Notes under the pieces: generated by a model | The model's database searches: none | What the model saw: only the letters and a program-made list of their open reading frames with translations | Told to the model about the DNA's origin: nothing | Shown here: piece after piece, positions 5,347 to 7,717 of the stretch | Layout of the letters: every line of letters begins with the position of its first letter | How positions within the stretch are numbered: position 1 is the stretch's first letter | Position numbers and translations under genes: made by a program | Assembly (NCBI GenBank): GCA_031257695.1 | Contig: JAIROB010000193.1 | Span: 1-7,717 of the forward strand | Origin: Treponema sp. | GTDB taxonomy: Bacteria > Spirochaetota > Spirochaetia > Treponematales > Breznakiellaceae | DNA: 7,717 nt | Reading direction: 5' to 3'

Positions 5347-6186
5347 ATGAGGATCATTGAGGCGCGGGAAATTGCCGACACGGTGGCGCGGCTTTGCATA
5401 AGCGCGAACCGTGTGCTGCCGGATGATGTGCGGGAAAAAATACTGGAGTTTCGCGAAAAAGAGCCCTGGCCCGCGGCCAGGGACGTGCTGGACAGGATCG
5501 TTGAAAACTACCAATTGGCCGAGGCAAAACAGACCCCTGTCTGCCAGGATACGGGCATGGCCTGTGTGTTTGTCGATATAGGGCAGGAGGTTCACATTGA
5601 GGGGGACCTTAACGAAGCCATAGACGAAGGGGTGCGCCGCGGCTACAGGGAGGGGTTTCTGCGAAAATCCATGGCGACCGATCCCCTGGAACGGAAAAAT
5701 TCCGGGGATAACGCTCCGGCCATGCGCTACTTTGACTTTATCCCCGGGGATAAAATCAGCGTTACTGTTGCCCCAAAGGGATTCGGGAGCGAGAATATGA
5801 GCCGGATAAAAATGCTCCGCCCCTCGGACGGCGTTGAAGGGGTGGAGGACTTTGTCCTGTCCACGGTAAAAGAAGCGGGCCCCAACCCCTGCCCTCCTAT
5901 TCTGGTGGGGGTCGGAATAGGGGGGAACTTCGACAAGGCCGCGCTTATCGCCAAAAAGGCGCTGCTCCGCCCCCTGAACCGGCATAACGGCAATAGTTTT
6001 TACGCGGATCTGGAGGTTTCCCTGCTGAACAAAATCAACGCCCTGGGCATTGGGCCCCAGGGCCTGGGCGGAAGGACCACCGCGCTGGGGGTCGCGATAG
6101 AAACACTGCCCACCCATATAGCGGGGCTGCCCTGCGCTGTCAACATCAGTTGTCATGCGGACCGCCGCGTACAGGAGATCCTCTAA
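5347..6186 (+). CDS. fumA (alpha subunit): Class I fumarate hydratase, alpha (N-terminal) subunit
   Basis: The protein has 279 residues. ATG 5347 is chosen because AGGAGG ends five bases before it and MRIIEAREIADTVARL is the normal subunit start; the frame is open further back, into the terminator. This [4Fe-4S] enzyme half catalyses the reversible hydration of fumarate to malate. Family motifs are TPVCQDTGMA (C66), KGFGSENMSR (144-153), GPNPCPPILVGVGIGG (C182) and AVNISCHADRR (C269). The three Cys are in the places expected for the cluster. The gene is followed after one base by the beta subunit gene, as is usual for the two-subunit form. L(+)-tartrate dehydratase (TtdA/TtdB) is a close relative that cannot be excluded by sequence reading alone. 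Fumarase is the more common role. The cluster makes the enzyme oxygen-sensitive, which fits an anaerobe. Confidence 0.9.
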   Translation: MRIIEAREIADTVARLCISANRVLPDDVREKILEFREKEPWPAARDVLDRIVENYQLAEAKQTPVCQDTGMACVFVDIGQEVHIEGDLNEAIDEGVRRGYREGFLRKSMATDPLERKNSGDNAPAMRYFDFIPGDKISVTVAPKGFGSENMSRIKMLRPSDGVEGVEDFVLSTVKEAGPNPCPPILVGVGIGGNFDKAALIAKKALLRPLNRHNGNSFYADLEVSLLNKINALGIGPQGLGGRTTALGVAIETLPTHIAGLPCAVNISCHADRRVQEIL

Positions 6187-6187
6187 A

Positions 6188-6772
6188 ATGGAAGATAGGA
6201 TACGCCGGATAACACTGCCCCTTTCCAGGGAAAAAGCCGCGGACATTGCGGCGGGGGACAGGGTCCTCCTCAGCGGGATCCTGTACACCGCCCGGGATGC
6301 GGCGCACAAACGGCTCCTGGAAATCCTTGACCAGGGGGGGGATCTCCCTTTTCCCCTTGAAGACGCCTGTTTGTACTATATGGGACCCTCTCCGGCCGCT
6401 CCGGGGCAGGTCATCGGCGCCGCGGGCCCCACCACCAGCTACCGCATGGACCCCTACACCCCCCGGCTGCTCAGTCTGGGACTGCGGGGCATGATTGGCA
6501 AGGGCAAACGATCCGCGGAGGTGATCGAGGCCATACGAAAAGCCGGGGCGGTATACTTTGGAGCCATAGGCGGCGCCGGGGCGCTGCTTTCGCAGCGAAT
6601 ACGGTCCAGCGAACTGATCGCCTTTGAAGACCTGGGAACGGAAGCGGCGCGGCGGCTTGTGGTGGAGGACTTTCCGGTGACGGCGATCATAGACAGCCGG
6701 GGAAACAACCTGTACGAAACAGGGCCCGCGGCATATCTGCGGAGCGTTTATACTGACAAACCCCGCCCCTGA
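6188..6772 (+). CDS. fumB-type beta subunit: Class I fumarate hydratase, beta (C-terminal) subunit
   Basis: The protein has 194 residues and starts MEDRIRRITLPL. AGGAGA (6173-6178), inside the alpha gene, lies nine bases before the ATG, and the alpha stop is one base upstream, so translation is very likely coupled. An in-frame ATG at 6155 is less likely because it would overlap alpha and lacks family sequence. Conserved parts are GDRVLLSGILYTARDAAHKRL (start of the swivelling domain), AGPTTSYRMDPYTP (substrate-binding Arg and Asp), GMIGKGKRS, and AVYFGAIGGAGALL. It completes the active site with the alpha subunit. The total of 473 residues is normal for the two-chain enzyme. The beta subunit of L-tartrate dehydratase is the alternative. 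No convincing intrinsic terminator follows: the convergent gap to the transporter has only a weak 5-bp stem (6788-6792 with 6804-6808) and a T-run several bases beyond it. Confidence 0.9.
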   Translation: MEDRIRRITLPLSREKAADIAAGDRVLLSGILYTARDAAHKRLLEILDQGGDLPFPLEDACLYYMGPSPAAPGQVIGAAGPTTSYRMDPYTPRLLSLGLRGMIGKGKRSAEVIEAIRKAGAVYFGAIGGAGALLSQRIRSSELIAFEDLGTEAARRLVVEDFPVTAIIDSRGNNLYETGPAAYLRSVYTDKPRP

Positions 6773-6799
6773 CAACGGCGCCGGCAGCCCCGCAAACTC

Positions 6800-7678
6800 T
6801 TAGGGGCCTTCCCGTTTTTTGCTGAGCAGGGAAGAACCAACCACCGCCGCCACTATGATCCCGCCCCCGGCAAGGGCCGACGGGGTCGGTTTTTCCCCCG
6901 TTGCCAGGAGCACCCACAGGGGGTTAAGGACCGGCTCTGCCATGGCGGTGATCATGGCCTGGACCGCGGTGATCCGCGCTATGCCGTAGGCGAAGAGCAG
7001 GGAGGCCGCGCCTATCTGGAACACCCCCAAAAAAAGAATGGCCCCCAGGGCCGTGGGGCTCATTGCCGGCGCGTAGAAAGAGAAAAAGGGAACGCTGAAA
7101 AGCGCCGTGATAAGGTGGGCGAGGATAAAGGCGTCCGACTGGGTTCCGCCCCGCTGCATACGCATTAAAACTGAATTGGCCCCAAAGGCTATCCCCGATA
7201 TCAGGGCGATGACATCCCCCGCAAGAGAGCCGGAGGCCAGACTGTCCTTAAAAAACAGAACCAGCCCCCCCGTGACCAGGATCAGGGCTCCCCATTGTTC
7301 CCAATGGAGCTTTTCCCTAAGCAGGAGCCAGCCCAGAAGCGCGGCCCAGATGGGAGCGCTGTACTGCAATAGTATGGCGTTGGCCGACGCGGTAAGTTTA
7401 TTGGCGATTACGAAAAGTATCATGGTGGCGGCGTAGGCCAGGCCCGCGGGCCAGAGGAGGCGGAGATCGAATTTGCGGCGCCTGGTTTGGGGGCTTAAAA
7501 AGCGCGCCGCCGCCATAAAGAGGGCGGCGATAAGGCTCCGCCCTCCGGCAATGCTGATGGGGTGCCAGTCAATCAGTTTGATGCATAAACCGCCTGTGCT
7601 CCAAAAAACCGCGCAAAGAAAAACCGCGCCCCGACCGATTTGGCCCGCCCGTCCGGGGGCCCCTAGCTGCTTGTCCAT
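6800..7678 (-). CDS. EamA/DMT-family membrane transporter
   Basis: The protein has 292 residues and about ten hydrophobic segments in two homologous halves, the usual form of the drug/metabolite transporter superfamily in the cytoplasmic membrane. The first EamA unit contains FWSTGGLCIKLI (25-36), SANAILLQYSAPIWAALLG (98-116) and REKLHWEQWGA (121-131). The second contains SGIAFGANSVLMR (161-173) and AQ-to-P region TAVQAMITAMAEPVLNPLW (237-255). Members export amino acids or other metabolites, but the substrate is not predictable here. An in-frame TGA at 7687-7685 lies two codons before the ATG, so the start is essentially fixed. No Shine-Dalgarno fits in the space. It converges with the fumarase genes and appears to be transcribed alone. 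Confidence 0.88.
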   Translation of the reverse strand: MDKQLGAPGRAGQIGRGAVFLCAVFWSTGGLCIKLIDWHPISIAGGRSLIAALFMAAARFLSPQTRRRKFDLRLLWPAGLAYAATMILFVIANKLTASANAILLQYSAPIWAALLGWLLLREKLHWEQWGALILVTGGLVLFFKDSLASGSLAGDVIALISGIAFGANSVLMRMQRGGTQSDAFILAHLITALFSVPFFSFYAPAMSPTALGAILFLGVFQIGAASLLFAYGIARITAVQAMITAMAEPVLNPLWVLLATGEKPTPSALAGGGIIVAAVVGSSLLSKKREGP

Positions 7679-7686
7679 GGGAATTC

Positions 7687-7715
7687 ATAGTACAGAGAAT
7701 CGGGACTATACGCAA
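7687..7715 (-). promoter_or_regulatory. Candidate promoter for the EamA transporter
   Basis: On the minus strand TTGCGT (7715-7710) and TACTAT (7692-7687) are spaced by 17 bases. The -10 ends eight bases before the ATG at 7678, which predicts transcription from within a few bases of the start codon and an almost leaderless mRNA. Confidence 0.45.
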
Positions 7716-7717
7716 TT

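Noticed and set aside
5176..6309. Open frame of 377 codons on the minus strand
   Set aside because: It is antisense to the fumarase alpha gene and runs through the terminator; there are no recognisable domains.
6786..6826. Terminator between the fumarase beta gene and the transporter
   Set aside because: The stem has only about five pairs with an 11-base loop, and the T-run starts several bases later within the transporter gene.

Overview
The window looks like chromosomal DNA from a fairly GC-rich spirochaete. My best guess is a Treponema of the termite-gut type (T. primitia / T. azotonutricia-like). This rests on remembered family resemblance: the TPR lipoprotein, a PD-(D/E)XK 'ENGD..MxVEVK' protein, a tiny winged-helix protein, a membrane protein with a degenerate GGDEF domain, and a URO-D/methyltransferase-like protein. 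No search was run, so the genus is an inference. I see no rRNA, tRNA, CRISPR array, phage or transposase gene.

Layout, left to right. (1) 1-987, +: the 3' part of a TPR lipoprotein gene, with a hairpin and T-run at its stop. (2) 992-1509, -: a PD-(D/E)XK nuclease-like gene broken by a frameshift. Its 5' side runs into an AT-rich patch (1477-1591) with three adjacent perfect inverted repeats. (3) 1691-1864, +: a 57-residue winged-helix protein. (4) 1992-3119, -: a two-TM protein with a GGDEF-like domain whose signature is lost. (5) 3175-4038, +: a MEMO1/AmmeMemoRadiSam protein B homologue, divergent from (4). (6) 4136-5188, +: a URO-D-superfamily (MtaA/CmuA-like) methyltransferase candidate, alone between a near-consensus promoter and a strong intrinsic terminator. 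(7) 5347-6186 and 6188-6772, +: the alpha and beta parts of a class I [4Fe-4S] fumarase, translationally coupled. (8) 6800-7678, -: a 10-TM EamA/DMT-family exporter.

Most genes appear to be separately transcribed; the only clear operon is the fumarase pair. Four + strand genes or operons (1691, 3175, 4136, 5347) are each preceded by the identical hexamer TAGAAT, a likely -10 element. Four genes have strong Shine-Dalgarno sequences (1691, 4136, 5347, 6188). Three (3119-, 3175+, 7678-) have none, and have a -10-like hexamer almost touching the start codon, so they may give leaderless or near-leaderless mRNAs.

I do not see a clearly new multi-gene system. The points most worth following up are the palindrome cluster beside and inside the broken nuclease gene, the split between Shine-Dalgarno and leaderless-looking starts, and the isolated methyltransferase with its Gly/Pro/Met-rich insertion.
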